Assembly: GCF_022374935.2 (NCBI RefSeq)
Contig: NZ_CP092430.2
Coordinates: forward strand, 3,410,001-3,474,000
From: Mycolicibacter virginiensis
GTDB lineage: Bacteria; Actinomycetota; Actinomycetes; Mycobacteriales; Mycobacteriaceae
Length of the DNA stretch: 64,000 nt
Direction: 5' to 3'
A program made the position numbers and the translations under genes. Positions 48,218 to 57,151 of this stretch are shown piece after piece. The notes under the pieces were generated by a model. It did not search any database. It had not been told where the DNA came from and saw only the letters and a program-made list of their open reading frames with translations. Every line of letters starts with the position of its first letter. The stretch's first letter is position 1.

Positions 48218-48255
48218 CACCGCCCCGCACGCCGTAAACGGCGCACGGGGCGGTG
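48218..48255. terminator. Hairpin between CsbD and STAS genes
   Basis: CACCGCCCCG pairs with CGGGGCGGTG, with an inner GCCG/CGGC stem and a TAAA tip. It follows the csbD-like stop by 11 bp on the minus strand and has no T-tract. It would separate the csbD-like transcript from the STAS gene. Confidence 0.6.
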
Positions 48256-48265
48256 TTCTCGCTTG

Positions 48266-48439
48266 CTAGTCCCTAAAGGCGTCCTTGACGTTCTCGCCGG
48301 CCTTCTTCAGGCTCGACTTCCCCTGGTCAGCCTTGCCCTCGTTCTTGAGGTCGTCATCACCGGTGACCTTGCCGGCGGCTTCTTTGGCCTTGCCCGCGAC
48401 ATCCTGCGCGGCGTTTCTGGCTTTGTCTGCCAATCCCAT
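48266..48439 (-). CDS. CsbD-family stress protein
   Basis: 57 residues, 'MGLADKARNAAQDVAGKAKEAAGKVTGDDDLKNEGKADQ...', Ala/Lys-rich and hydrophilic, the CsbD pattern of general-stress proteins. The ATG at 48439 is chosen because GAGGGAGGAA lies seven bases upstream. A GTTTAC-N3-GTAAAC operator sits 50 bp upstream, next to a TATAGC box. Molecular role unknown for the family. Confidence 0.88.
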   Translation of the reverse strand: MGLADKARNAAQDVAGKAKEAAGKVTGDDDLKNEGKADQGKSSLKKAGENVKDAFRD

Positions 48440-48488
48440 CGTGAGTTCCTCCCTCATGTGGCGTTGCAACACGAGCTATACCCACGAT

Positions 48489-48503
48489 GTTTACAACGTA
48501 AAC
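48489..48503. promoter_or_regulatory. Palindromic operator, copy 3 (csbD-like promoter)
   Basis: GTTTACAACGTAAAC, perfect arms. It ends eight bases before the minus-strand TATAGC box (48475-48480), the same spacing as at the STAS promoter. It lies between the tetR stop and the csbD-like start. Confidence 0.78.
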
Positions 48504-48523
48504 CCGTGCGGGACCGATTTGCC

Positions 48524-49249
48524 TCAGCGTCGGGCGAGCAGCAGTTCGAGCCGATCCAGCATGGCCTCCAGCGCCTCCTCGAACTCCGCAGTGCTGCGGT
48601 CCTGCGACAACATCGGCTGCAGGCGCAGCAGGTGCGGGTAGTCGGTCAGGTCGCGTGCGGACCGCTCGCCCCTGTCATCGAGGAGGGCCTCATCGGGGTG
48701 CAGTTCAGCGCCGCGCGCCGACACCTCCAACAGCAGGTGACCGATCAGGAACGTGGTGTAGGAGCGGTAGGCCGCCACCGCGGCGGCATCGTCGAATCCA
48801 TAGGAGATCAGCGTGTCGAGAAAGCTTTCCATCCAGCGCAGGCTGCGCAGCGGCGGCCGAACCCATGGCGCCTCCGGCGCCTGGGTGGCCACCAGCGGAA
48901 ACACCTCCGGATGGTCGAGTGCGATCTGGCGTACCCCGTGCGCCAGCCGCATGAGGTAGTCCTGCCAGCCGTCCTCCTGGCGCCGCGCCGCGAGTTGATC
49001 GGCGTAGAGCCGGTCGATGATGTGGTCGACGACGCCGCTGAGCAGGTCGCCACGGCCGTGTACGTAGCGGTACAGCGCCATCGCCTCGACCCCGCAGGCC
49101 GCACCCAGCGCACGCATGGTCAATTTCGACAGGCCCTGGCGGTCAATGAAGCCGATGGCCATTTCCAGGATCCCGTCGCGGCTCAACTGCGACGTCGAGC
49201 GCAGGCCGTCGCCCATGGCCGCAGCCGCGGCGTCCACCCCGCCATCCAC
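48524..49249 (-). CDS. TetR-family regulator with TetR_C_1-type domain
   Basis: 241 residues. Helix-turn-helix 'ILEMAIGFIDRQGLSKLTMRALGAACGVEAMALYRYVHGRGDLL' and a C-terminal domain with 'LAHGVRQIALDHPEVFPLV', typical of the TetR/TetR_C_1 group. The GTG at 49249 has GAGGTGG five bases upstream. One operator copy lies in its own promoter and others before the csbD-like and STAS genes, so it is the likely repressor of all three. Ligand unknown. Confidence 0.87.
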   Translation of the reverse strand: MDGGVDAAAAAMGDGLRSTSQLSRDGILEMAIGFIDRQGLSKLTMRALGAACGVEAMALYRYVHGRGDLLSGVVDHIIDRLYADQLAARRQEDGWQDYLMRLAHGVRQIALDHPEVFPLVATQAPEAPWVRPPLRSLRWMESFLDTLISYGFDDAAAVAAYRSYTTFLIGHLLLEVSARGAELHPDEALLDDRGERSARDLTDYPHLLRLQPMLSQDRSTAEFEEALEAMLDRLELLLARR

Positions 49250-49287
49250 CAGACCACCTCTTCATCTCCGTGGCGTTTGGTGGCTCA

Positions 49288-49302
49288 GTTTACGTCGTAA
49301 GC
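49288..49302. promoter_or_regulatory. Palindromic operator, copy 4 (tetR promoter)
   Basis: GTTTACGTCGTAAGC, one mismatch to the perfect palindrome. On the minus strand it includes TAAACT, a possible -10 for tetR, giving a leader of about 30 nt. Confidence 0.65.
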
Positions 49303-49384
49303 CGGTTGCCAGGTAGGAATGCGCCGGGTCGACGCGATCGGGCCCGCGTTGATCGCCGGTCCGGCGCGTGGGGCCGCCGCGGCA

Positions 49385-49390
49385 TAGGCT
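49385..49390 (+). promoter_or_regulatory. -10 box (TAGGCT) for the SDR gene, leaderless
   Basis: TAGGCT, then seven bases, then the ATG at 49398. Same hexamer and spacing as the P450 gene promoter. Confidence 0.52.
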
Positions 49391-49397
49391 GACAGCC

Positions 49398-50258
49398 ATG
49401 CCCAACTCAGGCCCTCTCTCCGGCAAGACCATGTTCATTTCCGGTGCCAGCCGTGGCATCGGCCTGGCGATCGCCAAGCGCGCCGCCCGCGACGGCGCCA
49501 ACGTCGCGCTGATCGCCAAGACCGCCGAACCGCATCCCAAGCTCGACGGCACGATCTACACCGCGGCCGCCGAAATCGAAGAGGCCGGCGGGCAAGCACT
49601 GCCGATCGTCGGTGACATCCGTGACGGAGACTCCGTAGCGGAGGCCGTGGCCGCCACCGTCGAACGGTTCGGCGGCATCGATATCTGCGTGAACAACGCC
49701 TCGGCGATCAACCTCGGCTCGATCCTCGAAGTGCCGCTGAAGCGCTTCGATCTGATGAACGGCATCGAGGTGCGCGGTACCTACGCGGTGTCGCAGGCCT
49801 GCATTCCACACATGATCGGCCGCGACAACCCGCACATCCTGACGCTGTCCCCGCCGATCCGGCTGGAGCCCCAATGGCTCAAGCCCACGGCCTACATGAT
49901 GGCCAAGTTCGGGATGACGCTGTGTGCACTCGGCATGGCCGAAGAACTGCGCGGGCACGGTATCGCCTCCAACACGCTCTGGCCGCGCACCATGATCGCG
50001 ACCGCAGCGGTACAGAACCTGCTCGGCGGAGACGAGGCGATGGCGCGCTCTCGCACCCCCGACATCTACGCCGACGCCGCATACGCCATCGTGACCAAGC
50101 CCGCCCGCGAATACACCGGTAATTCCTTGCTGTGCGAAGACGTGCTGGTGGACTCCGGCGTCACCGATCTGTCGGTCTATGACTGTGTGCCCGGCAGCGA
50201 CCTGGGCGTGGACTTGTGGGTCGACACCGTCAACCCACCGGGATACGTGCAGCCTTAG
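49398..50258 (+). CDS. Short-chain dehydrogenase/reductase (Rv3224 type)
   Basis: 286 residues. Cofactor loop 'TMFISGASRGIGLAIAKRAA', 'DICVNNASAINLG', catalytic Ser in 'HILTLSPPIRLEP' and YxxxK as 'AYMMAKFGMTL'. It resembles the HSDL2-like SDRs that act on lipid-type carbonyls with NAD(P). The next gene begins 20 bp later in the same direction, suggesting an operon. Confidence 0.9.
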   Translation: MPNSGPLSGKTMFISGASRGIGLAIAKRAARDGANVALIAKTAEPHPKLDGTIYTAAAEIEEAGGQALPIVGDIRDGDSVAEAVAATVERFGGIDICVNNASAINLGSILEVPLKRFDLMNGIEVRGTYAVSQACIPHMIGRDNPHILTLSPPIRLEPQWLKPTAYMMAKFGMTLCALGMAEELRGHGIASNTLWPRTMIATAAVQNLLGGDEAMARSRTPDIYADAAYAIVTKPAREYTGNSLLCEDVLVDSGVTDLSVYDCVPGSDLGVDLWVDTVNPPGYVQP

Positions 50259-50278
50259 CGCCGCGCGGCGAGACGACT

Positions 50279-51247
50279 GTGACCGACATCTTCGTCGAAA
50301 GCGAGTTCGCGCCGCTGCGCACCGTGGTGCTCGCCCAGTCTGAACTGGCGCTGCCCGACGACATCCCGGATTCCGACCTGGATTTCCTTTCCTCCGGCTC
50401 AGCCGAAACCGTTGTCGCTGGAGAAGATTTCGGTATCGCGTGCCCGCAGCGGGCGCACCTGTGGCTGCAGGAACGGCGCAACCTCGCCGCGGTGTTGCAC
50501 CGGCACGGTGTCGAGGTGCTGCGGCCGCGGATGTTGACCGCGGCCGAGAAGGCCGCAGCAGGCTCCGACGGATACGCCAATTTCTTTGTCCGCGACCCGT
50601 TCTTCACTATCGGAGACGTCGTGATCGAGGGCTCCCTTCGGTTTCGGCATCGCCGTCGCGAGGTGTTGCCGGTCCGCGACATCCTGCTCGAGCGGGTGTA
50701 TCCCGCCCTCTGCGACTATGTCGCCGTCCCGGCTCCCGAGATCGCCGCCGCCGACGACACGACGCTGGGGCCCGGTCCGTTCTTAGAGGGCGGCGATGTC
50801 CTGGTCCTCGGCCGGCAGGTTTTCGTGGGGACATCAGGCCTAGCATCGAATGCACTCGGCGCGCGCTGGCTGGCCAAGCTGCTCGCTACGCGGGGCTACA
50901 CCGTTGAGGTGGTCCGGTTGGTCCCCGACATCCTGCACCTGGACTGTGCGCTCGGTTTGATCCGCGACGGCCTGCTGGTGGTGTGCGAAGACGCACTGCT
51001 CGACGGGGTTCCCGCCGCGCTCAAGTCCTGGGACCGGATACCGGTTTCGCTGGCGCAGGCCAAGGAACTGGCCACCAACGGGTTGCCGATCTCCCCCGAC
51101 GTCTACGTCACCGATCCCGTTTTCGGTTGGGTCGGTGAGCAATTGGAACGCCGTGGCGTCACGGTCGAGTACGTCGAGTTCGGAATCAGCCGGTCACTGG
51201 GCGGCGCGTTCCGGTGCAGCACCCAACCCCTGCTGCGCCGCAGCTAG
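50279..51247 (+). CDS. Guanidino-group-modifying enzyme (amidinotransferase/arginine deiminase-like)
   Basis: 322 residues of the pentein superfamily. Substrate-carboxylate Arg/Asp in 'NFFVRDPFFTIGD', catalytic 'GPFLEGGDVLVLG', His in 'DILHLDCALGLI' and the nucleophile Cys in 'SLGGAFRCSTQPLLR'. It could be a dimethylarginine hydrolase, arginine deiminase-like or amidinotransferase-like enzyme; the exact reaction cannot be assigned. GTG start 20 bp after the SDR gene. The stop overlaps the convergent kinase gene by 4 bp. Confidence 0.82.
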   Translation: MTDIFVESEFAPLRTVVLAQSELALPDDIPDSDLDFLSSGSAETVVAGEDFGIACPQRAHLWLQERRNLAAVLHRHGVEVLRPRMLTAAEKAAAGSDGYANFFVRDPFFTIGDVVIEGSLRFRHRRREVLPVRDILLERVYPALCDYVAVPAPEIAAADDTTLGPGPFLEGGDVLVLGRQVFVGTSGLASNALGARWLAKLLATRGYTVEVVRLVPDILHLDCALGLIRDGLLVVCEDALLDGVPAALKSWDRIPVSLAQAKELATNGLPISPDVYVTDPVFGWVGEQLERRGVTVEYVEFGISRSLGGAFRCSTQPLLRRS

Positions 51248-52662
51248 CCGACGGGGCGCGACTCGGCCCTCGGGATGACCAGCCGGAAGCGGGCGCCTCC
51301 CTGGTGGGAAACACACGTCAGCGTCCCGCCGTGCGCGACGGCCAGCGCCCGGGCGATCGGCAGTCCCAGTCCCGCACCGCCGTGGTCGCGGCCGCGGGCG
51401 CTGTCCAGGCGCACCAGCCGATCGAAGATCCGCTCGGCATCCTCGGCGCGCACCCCGACACCGGTGTCGGTGACGACCACCGCGATACCACCGCTGTCTT
51501 CACCGACCTCGACGGTGATCTGCCCACCGGGCGGAGTGTATCGGCGCGCGTTGTCGAGCAGGTTGGACAGAATCTGCGCGACTCGCGTGGGATCGACCCA
51601 GGCGGTCACCGAGTCGAGGCCGGTACGCTCGACTCGCAGTTGCGGGGCAAGCAGCGCCGCCCGATCCAGTTGAGTGTCGACGATCCCGACCAGGTCGATC
51701 TCTTTGAGTTCCAACGGCAGTCCGGCATCGATATAGCTCAGGTCCAGCATGTCGGTGACCAATCGGGTGGCCCGCCGGGCTTCGGTCAGCAGCAGGCTGG
51801 CGCGACGATGCTGACGAAGAACCTCGGGCTCGATAGCGTCCTCATTGGCGGATTGGCCGACATGCACGCTGACATTTCCGGCGATCTGCTCCGCGGCGGC
51901 CTGCATTCCCGCTATCGGTGTGCGCAGCTCGTGGGCAGCGTCGGCGAGAAAGCGCCGTACCGCCGCCTCCGCTCGCCGCGCCCCCTGCGCGGCGCGCTGC
52001 GCCCGCTTCTCAGAGTCCTCCAACTCGTCGAGCATGTCGTCGAAAGCTTCTGCTGCCCTGCCTAGTTCGGTCTTGGGGCGGTCTGGTCTCAGTCGCCGGC
52101 CCCGGTCCCCGGTGGTGATGTCGCGGGCGAGGTCGGTGAGCCGGTCCAGCGGCGCGAGCAGCGCACGGCTTGCCCCGGCCAGCAGGGTCGATGCCAGCAG
52201 CAGGGTCCCCAGACCGGCCTCGATCATCAAGCGCCGCAATCTGCGCAGCGTCTCGTCGGATTCCGTGGTGTCGGCGACCAGGATCACCCGGTCGCCGTTG
52301 GCCAAGGGATGCACCAAGACTGTTGCGGTGTCGTCGGGTTCCAGCGGCGGGGCCGGAATCTTCGATCCGGTGGTCGCGTCGGGCTCGATCGCGGGGTCGC
52401 CGTAGCTGGTGCCGTCGGCGGTGACCACCAGTGCGGCGATGATGCCGCCGTTGAGTTGTTCCGACATCTGTTCAGCCGAGATACCCAGTGCTACCAAGGA
52501 ATCCGCGCGCGTGGTTGCCGCTGCCAGTCGTTCGTGCACGCTGCGCGTTGCCAGCGCGGTCAGGGTGGCATTGATCACCAGCCCCATCGCCAGCATCAGC
52601 ATGACCAGCAACGCCAGCACCATCACCGTCAGCCGGCGGCGCAGCGAGGGGGTGGCGGTCAT
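51244..52662 (-). CDS. Membrane sensor histidine kinase
   Basis: 472 residues: two transmembrane helices (about 10-33 and 145-165) around an extracytoplasmic sensor, a HAMP domain, and the HisKA box with phospho-His in 'FLADAAHELRTPIAG'. HATPase motifs are 'ILSNLLDNARRYTPPGG', 'DTGVGVRAEDAERIFDRL' and 'GGAGLGLPIA'. The start overlaps the response-regulator stop (ATGA), giving a standard two-component operon. The signal is unknown. Confidence 0.92.
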   Translation of the reverse strand: MTATPSLRRRLTVMVLALLVMLMLAMGLVINATLTALATRSVHERLAAATTRADSLVALGISAEQMSEQLNGGIIAALVVTADGTSYGDPAIEPDATTGSKIPAPPLEPDDTATVLVHPLANGDRVILVADTTESDETLRRLRRLMIEAGLGTLLLASTLLAGASRALLAPLDRLTDLARDITTGDRGRRLRPDRPKTELGRAAEAFDDMLDELEDSEKRAQRAAQGARRAEAAVRRFLADAAHELRTPIAGMQAAAEQIAGNVSVHVGQSANEDAIEPEVLRQHRRASLLLTEARRATRLVTDMLDLSYIDAGLPLELKEIDLVGIVDTQLDRAALLAPQLRVERTGLDSVTAWVDPTRVAQILSNLLDNARRYTPPGGQITVEVGEDSGGIAVVVTDTGVGVRAEDAERIFDRLVRLDSARGRDHGGAGLGLPIARALAVAHGGTLTCVSHQGGARFRLVIPRAESRPVG

Positions 52663-53381
52663 GAACCCGCAAGTTCCAGCCGGTAACCGATCCCGCGCAC
52701 CGTATGCAGGATTCGTGGTCCGTGTGCCTCGAGCTTCTGCCTCAACCCGCTGATGTGGACCTGCACCAGGTTAGGGTCGTAGGCCTCATAGCCCCACACC
52801 GCGTTGAGGATCTGCGCGCTGCTGACGATGCGGCCGCGTTGTTCGACGAGGTAGACCAACACGCGCAGCTCGGTGGCGGTCAAACCCAGCGGGGTGCCCG
52901 AGCGGGAGGCCACTCCGGCGTCGACATCGACCATCAGATCGCCGAACTGCACGGCAGCCGGTAACCGGCCGCGTCGGCGGAGCACCGCACCGACCCGCGA
53001 CACCAGTTCGGCCAGCTCGAACGGCTTGACCACGTAGTCGTCGGCGCCGCCGTCCAGACCGCGCAGCCGGTCGGGTAAGCCGTCACGCGCGGTGAGCAGC
53101 ACCACCCCCACCTCGCCCCAGCGCAGGATCACGTCCATCAGCGCAAAGCCGTCACGTCCCGGCAGCATGACGTCGAGGACCACCAGATCCGGCCGGAATC
53201 CGTCCAGTACCTCCTCCAGGCCGTGACCGTCCGGCTGGGTGTCGGTGAGGTAACCGGCATCGGCCAGCGCCTCGCTGACCATCTCGCGGATGGTCTCGGA
53301 GTCCTCGACAACCAGAACCCGCGGCGTTCCCACACTGAAGGGAGTACCGCCGCGACGGTCGGCGGACCGGGAATCGGCCAT
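52659..53381 (-). CDS. OmpR-family response regulator
   Basis: 240 residues. Receiver domain with phospho-Asp in 'PDLVVLDVMLPGRDG' and Lys in 'DDYVVKPFELAEL', then a winged-helix DNA-binding domain ('LTATELRVLVYLVEQRGRIVSS', 'VQVHISGLRQKLEAHGPRILHTVRGIGYRL'). It precedes its kinase by a 4-nt overlap. It is divergent from the PPE-SHOCT operon over 170-200 bp, which makes those genes candidate targets. Confidence 0.93.
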   Translation of the reverse strand: MADSRSADRRGGTPFSVGTPRVLVVEDSETIREMVSEALADAGYLTDTQPDGHGLEEVLDGFRPDLVVLDVMLPGRDGFALMDVILRWGEVGVVLLTARDGLPDRLRGLDGGADDYVVKPFELAELVSRVGAVLRRRGRLPAAVQFGDLMVDVDAGVASRSGTPLGLTATELRVLVYLVEQRGRIVSSAQILNAVWGYEAYDPNLVQVHISGLRQKLEAHGPRILHTVRGIGYRLELAGS

Positions 53382-53550
53382 GGTCCATTGATAACACCGT
53401 CACGCCACGATGGGGAGAACCGACCGGCGCGGCTTACGCCCGCCGCCGCGTTCTTCAGGTTCACTTCAAGTTGACTGTCTACGGTCACGGGGTCCGAGTG
53501 CGCCCGGCTACCCCTCGCAGCGGCGCGAACCGGGAAATTCAGGAGGCACC

Positions 53551-53580
53551 ATGACGCCTACTACCAACAGGATTGTCTGA
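53551..53580 (+). CDS. Nine-codon leader ORF before the PPE-SHOCT operon
   Basis: ATG at 53551 follows AGGAGG by four bases, the best Shine-Dalgarno in the region, and encodes M-T-P-T-T-N-R-I-V then TGA. The stop ends two bases before the PPE ATG at 53583. The PPE start has no comparable site of its own, so terminating ribosomes probably reinitiate on PPE. The peptide may have no role beyond coupling. Confidence 0.5.
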   Translation: MTPTTNRIV

Positions 53581-53582
53581 CA

Positions 53583-54926
53583 ATGGATTTCGCGATGCTG
53601 CCGCCAGAGGTCAACTCGAGCCGGATGTATTCGGGGGCAGGCGCACAGCCCTTGCTGGCTGCTGCTGCTGCCTGGAGCGCTCTGGCCGCCGAACTGAACA
53701 GCGCGGGTGTGGCCTACGACTCGGTGATCGACGAGCTGTCCGCCGGCTGGGCCGGGCCCAGCGCCGCAGCGATGGCCGCCGCCGCGGCACCGTACGCCCA
53801 GTGGATGCACGCCACCGCCGCCCAGGCCGAACACACCGCAACGTCGACCCGGACTGCCGCCGCCGCTTATGACGCGGCGTTCGCCATGACGGTGCCTCCC
53901 CCGGCGGTCACCGCCAACCGCACTCAGATGATGTCGCTGCTTGCCACCAACTATCTGGGTCAGAACACCGCCGCCATCGCGGCCACCGACGCCCAGTACT
54001 ACGAAATGTGGGCCCAGGACGCCGCCGCCATGTACGGCTACGCCACCAGCTCCGCCGCTGCCACCAGGCTGGTCCCGTTCACCGAGCCCCCGCGCACCAC
54101 CAATCCCACTGGGACCGCGAATCAGGCCGGTGCGGTCGGCCAGGCCACCGCCACCGCGGCGGGCAGCCACGCCGACACCGCGGTTTCCGCGATCACCCAG
54201 GCCCTGCAGGGTCTCAGCGCGCCGGGATCGGCGGCAGCGGGATCGAATGCGGCACTGACCGGTTCGATCGGGTCGGCGGCGGCAATGGAGCCTGGGCTGG
54301 CGGCCTCCTACTTGGCGTTGGCCTCCAGCCTGTTCGGCACCTTCGTCATCGACTCGGCCGGTACCTTCGGCGTGGACGCGGCCGGCACCTTCGGAATCGA
54401 CCTGATCGGCGTCGGCGAGATCGAGAGCGAACTGCTGCCGGAGATGGCTTTGGCCAGCGCGATCACCCCGGTGAGCGCCGAACTGGGTGAAGCGGCCACG
54501 CTCAGCGGGCTGTCGGTGCCACAGGCCTGGGCCACCGCGGCGCCGACGACCACCGTGATCCAGCAGGTCGGCGGCGCCTTGCCGACTGCCGCGCAAGCTG
54601 CCCTCCCCGCGGCCTCGGCGGGCGCCTCGGCATTGCCGCTGGCCGCCATCGGCGCAGCCGGGCTGGCCGGTCGGGCCACCGCGGGCCTAGGGCGGGGCCG
54701 CGCGACGGCCACCGCGAACCCGAAAACCACCCCCAAACGGGCGCCGCGCGCCCTGATCAAACAGCGCGACCAGGCCGAGAAGCCGGAGCAGCCGCCGGTA
54801 CGGCCGTTGCACGGGCCGATCACGCGGATCTCCGGTGAGCTGCGGGAACTGGCCGATCTGCGCGATGCCGGGATCCTCACCGAAGAAGAGTTCACCCAGG
54901 AAAAGCAGCGCCTCCTCGGCCGGTAG
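53583..54926 (+). CDS. PPE-family protein with C-terminal SHOCT domain, copy 1
   Basis: 447 residues. PPE domain (1-180) with '[16 protein letters not shown]', the WxG turn '[13 protein letters not shown]' and '[15 protein letters not shown]'. An Ala/Gly-rich middle and a PPE-SVP-like '[10 protein letters not shown]' follow. The end is unusual: a basic linker, then '[30 protein letters not shown]', a SHOCT module. PPE proteins are normally secreted by ESX systems. Start coupled to the upstream mini-ORF; the paralogue follows after 5 bp. Confidence 0.92.
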   Translation: MDFAMLPPEVNSSRMYSGAGAQPLLAAAAAWSALAAELNSAGVAYDSVIDELSAGWAGPSAAAMAAAAAPYAQWMHATAAQAEHTATSTRTAAAAYDAAFAMTVPPPAVTANRTQMMSLLATNYLGQNTAAIAATDAQYYEMWAQDAAAMYGYATSSAAATRLVPFTEPPRTTNPTGTANQAGAVGQATATAAGSHADTAVSAITQALQGLSAPGSAAAGSNAALTGSIGSAAAMEPGLAASYLALASSLFGTFVIDSAGTFGVDAAGTFGIDLIGVGEIESELLPEMALASAITPVSAELGEAATLSGLSVPQAWATAAPTTTVIQQVGGALPTAAQAALPAASAGASALPLAAIGAAGLAGRATAGLGRGRATATANPKTTPKRAPRALIKQRDQAEKPEQPPVRPLHGPITRISGELRELADLRDAGILTEEEFTQEKQRLLGR

Positions 54927-54931
54927 CACCC

Positions 54932-56206
54932 ATGGATTTCGCACTGTTGCCACCGGAGGTGAACTCCGGCCGGATGTATTCCGGCGCGGGCGCCGGTCCC
55001 TTGCTGGCCGCGGCGTCGTCCTGGGATGCGCTGGGCGCCGAGCTACACAGCGCGGGCCTCGCCTACACCTCGGTGCTCACCGAACTGGGTTCCGGCTGGG
55101 CAGGCCCCAGTGCGCGGGCCATGGCCGCCGCCGCAGCGCCGTACGCCCAATGGCTGCAGACCGCCGCGATCCAGGCCGAGGAGACCGCCATCGCGGCCCG
55201 CGCCGCCACCGCCGCCTACGAGTCAGCTTTCGCCATGACCGTGCCCCCACCGGTGATCGCCGCCAACCGCAGCCTGCTGATGACCCTGGTCGCGACTAAT
55301 TTCCTGGGCCAGAACACGCCCGCGATCGCCGCCGCCGAGGCCCACTACTACGAGATGTGGGCCCAGGACGCCACCGCCATGTACGGCTATGCCGCCGGTG
55401 CCGCCACCGCCGGCAGGCTCAGCCCGTTCCAGCAGCCACCGCGCACCACCAACTCCGCCGCTACGTCGGCGCAGTCAGCGGCCGTCATGCATGCGGCCGC
55501 CACCACCTCCGAGGGTCACGGGGAGAGTGCTATCACCACCCTCACCCATGCGCTGGAGTCCTCGTCGGCCGTGGCCGAGGCCATCGGCGCCGACGCGCTC
55601 TTGATCAGCGAACCCGCGATGGAGGTCGGCATCGCCGGTGTCGAGCTGGTTGTCGACTCGATGGGCACGTTCGGCGTCGACGCGCTCGGCACGTTCCTGT
55701 TCGACGCGATGGGCGCCGCCGAGGTGGGCCAGGAATTGCTGCGCGCCGCCATGGCGGGTGCGCTGCCGGTCTCGGCGAACTTCGCCTCGGCGACCTCGAT
55801 CAGCGGGCTGTCGGTGCCACTGGCCTGGGCCTCTGCCACGCCGGCGGCGGTGGCGCCGCAGATCGGCATGTCGCTGGTGTCCGTCGGTACCGCCGCCGCC
55901 ACCTCGGCTGTTCCGGCCGTGGCCGCCGGTGAGACGGTGATCCCCGCGGCAGGGATGGCCGCAGCCGGGGTGGCCGGACGGGCCGGGGCCGGCGCCACCC
56001 GGGGGGCCCGCATCCCGACTGCCGGTACCGTCACCCCGCCGCCGGTACCACGGCCCGGCGAGCTGCCGGAGGTGCCCGCGTCCTCGGCGTTCGGCCTGCT
56101 GATGGGCGCCGACATTGAGCTGCGTGAGCTGGCCGAACTGCGCAACGCCGGGATTCTCACCGACGAGGAGTACGCGCTGGAGAAGCGCAGCCTGGTCGGA
56201 CGTTAG
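54932..56206 (+). CDS. PPE-family protein with C-terminal SHOCT domain, copy 2
   Basis: 424 residues, tandem paralogue of copy 1: '[16 protein letters not shown]', '[13 protein letters not shown]' (WxG), '[16 protein letters not shown]', '[10 protein letters not shown]', a Pro-rich linker and the SHOCT-like end '[29 protein letters not shown]'. It begins five bases after copy 1 without a Shine-Dalgarno, so it is translationally coupled. The 3' end overlaps the convergent SRAP gene by 4 bp. Confidence 0.92.
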   Translation: MDFALLPPEVNSGRMYSGAGAGPLLAAASSWDALGAELHSAGLAYTSVLTELGSGWAGPSARAMAAAAAPYAQWLQTAAIQAEETAIAARAATAAYESAFAMTVPPPVIAANRSLLMTLVATNFLGQNTPAIAAAEAHYYEMWAQDATAMYGYAAGAATAGRLSPFQQPPRTTNSAATSAQSAAVMHAAATTSEGHGESAITTLTHALESSSAVAEAIGADALLISEPAMEVGIAGVELVVDSMGTFGVDALGTFLFDAMGAAEVGQELLRAAMAGALPVSANFASATSISGLSVPLAWASATPAAVAPQIGMSLVSVGTAAATSAVPAVAAGETVIPAAGMAAAGVAGRAGAGATRGARIPTAGTVTPPPVPRPGELPEVPASSAFGLLMGADIELRELAELRNAGILTDEEYALEKRSLVGR

Positions 56207-57135
56207 AACAGATGGGCCTGTTCGGGTTGCGGCTCGGCCGGTGCGATCAGCTCGGGTGAGTTGTTTCGCACGCTGTTGACCAGCGTCGAGACCTCACGCA
56301 CCGCGATCCCGGTCACGTCCGGCGGCTGGGAAAGCAGCGTGGTGTCGACGCCAGCATCCGGGTCCAGCCAAGTGTCCCAACGGTCTTCGGGCAACAGCAA
56401 CGGCATCCAATCATGAATGCCGGCAAGTTCCCCGACGGCCGCGGTGGTGATGATCGCGAAGCTCAGCACCGCGTCGGACACCCGGTTGGGGCGCCAGACC
56501 GACCACAGCCCGGCCGCATACAGCAACGCGCCGTCACCGTGGATGTAGAACGGTGTCTTGTGGGCCCCTCCTCCGGTTCGAGGCCCTTCAGCGCGCCATT
56601 CGTAGTAGCCGTCCATCGGCACCAGGCAGCGGCGCCGCTCGACGGACGCCGAGAACGCCGGTGAGGTGGTGACCTTGTCGGCACGGGCGTTGATCAGCAA
56701 CGGACCGCCGGACGCCGGTGCCCCGCCGGGACCGGCTTTAGCCCACGACGGCACCAGCCCCCAGCGCATCAGCCGCAGCCGCCGAGTCGGTACATCGCCG
56801 GGTTGATGCGGCGGTTCCAGCTTCGCCTCTCCTCCGTCGAGCCTCGCTGAACCGCCGGGTTGATGCGGCGGTTCCAGCTTCGCCTCTCCTCCGTCGAGCC
56901 TCGCTGAACCGCCGGGTTGATGCGGCGGTTCCAGCTTCGCCTCTCCTCCGTCGAGCCTCGCTGAACCGCCGGGTTGATGCGGCCCAGCGCGCCGGCTGAC
57001 CAGGGTCGCGACGCCGTCGGTGGGTGCCACGTTGTAGTTCGGGCCGGCGTCTGCGTCGGCCGGTATCTCGTTGATCGCATCGATACGCGTGGCCAGCAAC
57101 GCCGGATCGGTGGTTACCGCGAAACGCCCGCACAT
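56203..57135 (-). CDS. SRAP (HMCES/YedK) abasic-site protein with a repeat insertion
   Basis: 310 residues starting 'MCGRF', so Cys2 becomes the N-terminal nucleophile that crosslinks abasic sites in single-stranded DNA. Also seen: '[15 protein letters not shown]', '[12 protein letters not shown]', 'INARADKV', '[13 protein letters not shown]' with the active Glu, and 'IHDWMPLLL' (His; usually HDRMP). The upstream open frame is excluded because Cys must be residue 2. After '[10 protein letters not shown]' come three in-frame 19-residue repeats. Without these 57 residues the protein has the usual length of about 253. Rv3226c type. Confidence 0.93.
   Translation of the reverse strand: MCGRFAVTTDPALLATRIDAINEIPADADAGPNYNVAPTDGVATLVSRRAGPHQPGGSARLDGGEAKLEPPHQPGGSARLDGGEAKLEPPHQPGGSARLDGGEAKLEPPHQPGDVPTRRLRLMRWGLVPSWAKAGPGGAPASGGPLLINARADKVTTSPAFSASVERRRCLVPMDGYYEWRAEGPRTGGGAHKTPFYIHGDGALLYAAGLWSVWRPNRVSDAVLSFAIITTAAVGELAGIHDWMPLLLPEDRWDTWLDPDAGVDTTLLSQPPDVTGIAVREVSTLVNSVRNNSPELIAPAEPQPEQAHLF
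56802..56982. repeat. 57-bp tandem repeat x3 plus 10 bp inside the SRAP gene
   Basis: Units at 56802, 56859 and 56916, identical as read, plus a 10-bp start of a fourth (56973). Unit GTTGATGCGGCGGTTCCAGC continues to CTGAACCGCCGG. On the gene strand it encodes [19 protein letters not shown]. It differs from the adnB unit at about three to four bases. Confidence 0.97.
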
Positions 57136-57151
57136 ACCTTCATGGTGACAG

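Noticed and set aside
48230..48242. Fifth copy of the GTTTAC/GTAAAC operator
   Set aside because: Only a half-site (CGTAAACG) is present and it is the tip of the hairpin after the csbD-like gene.
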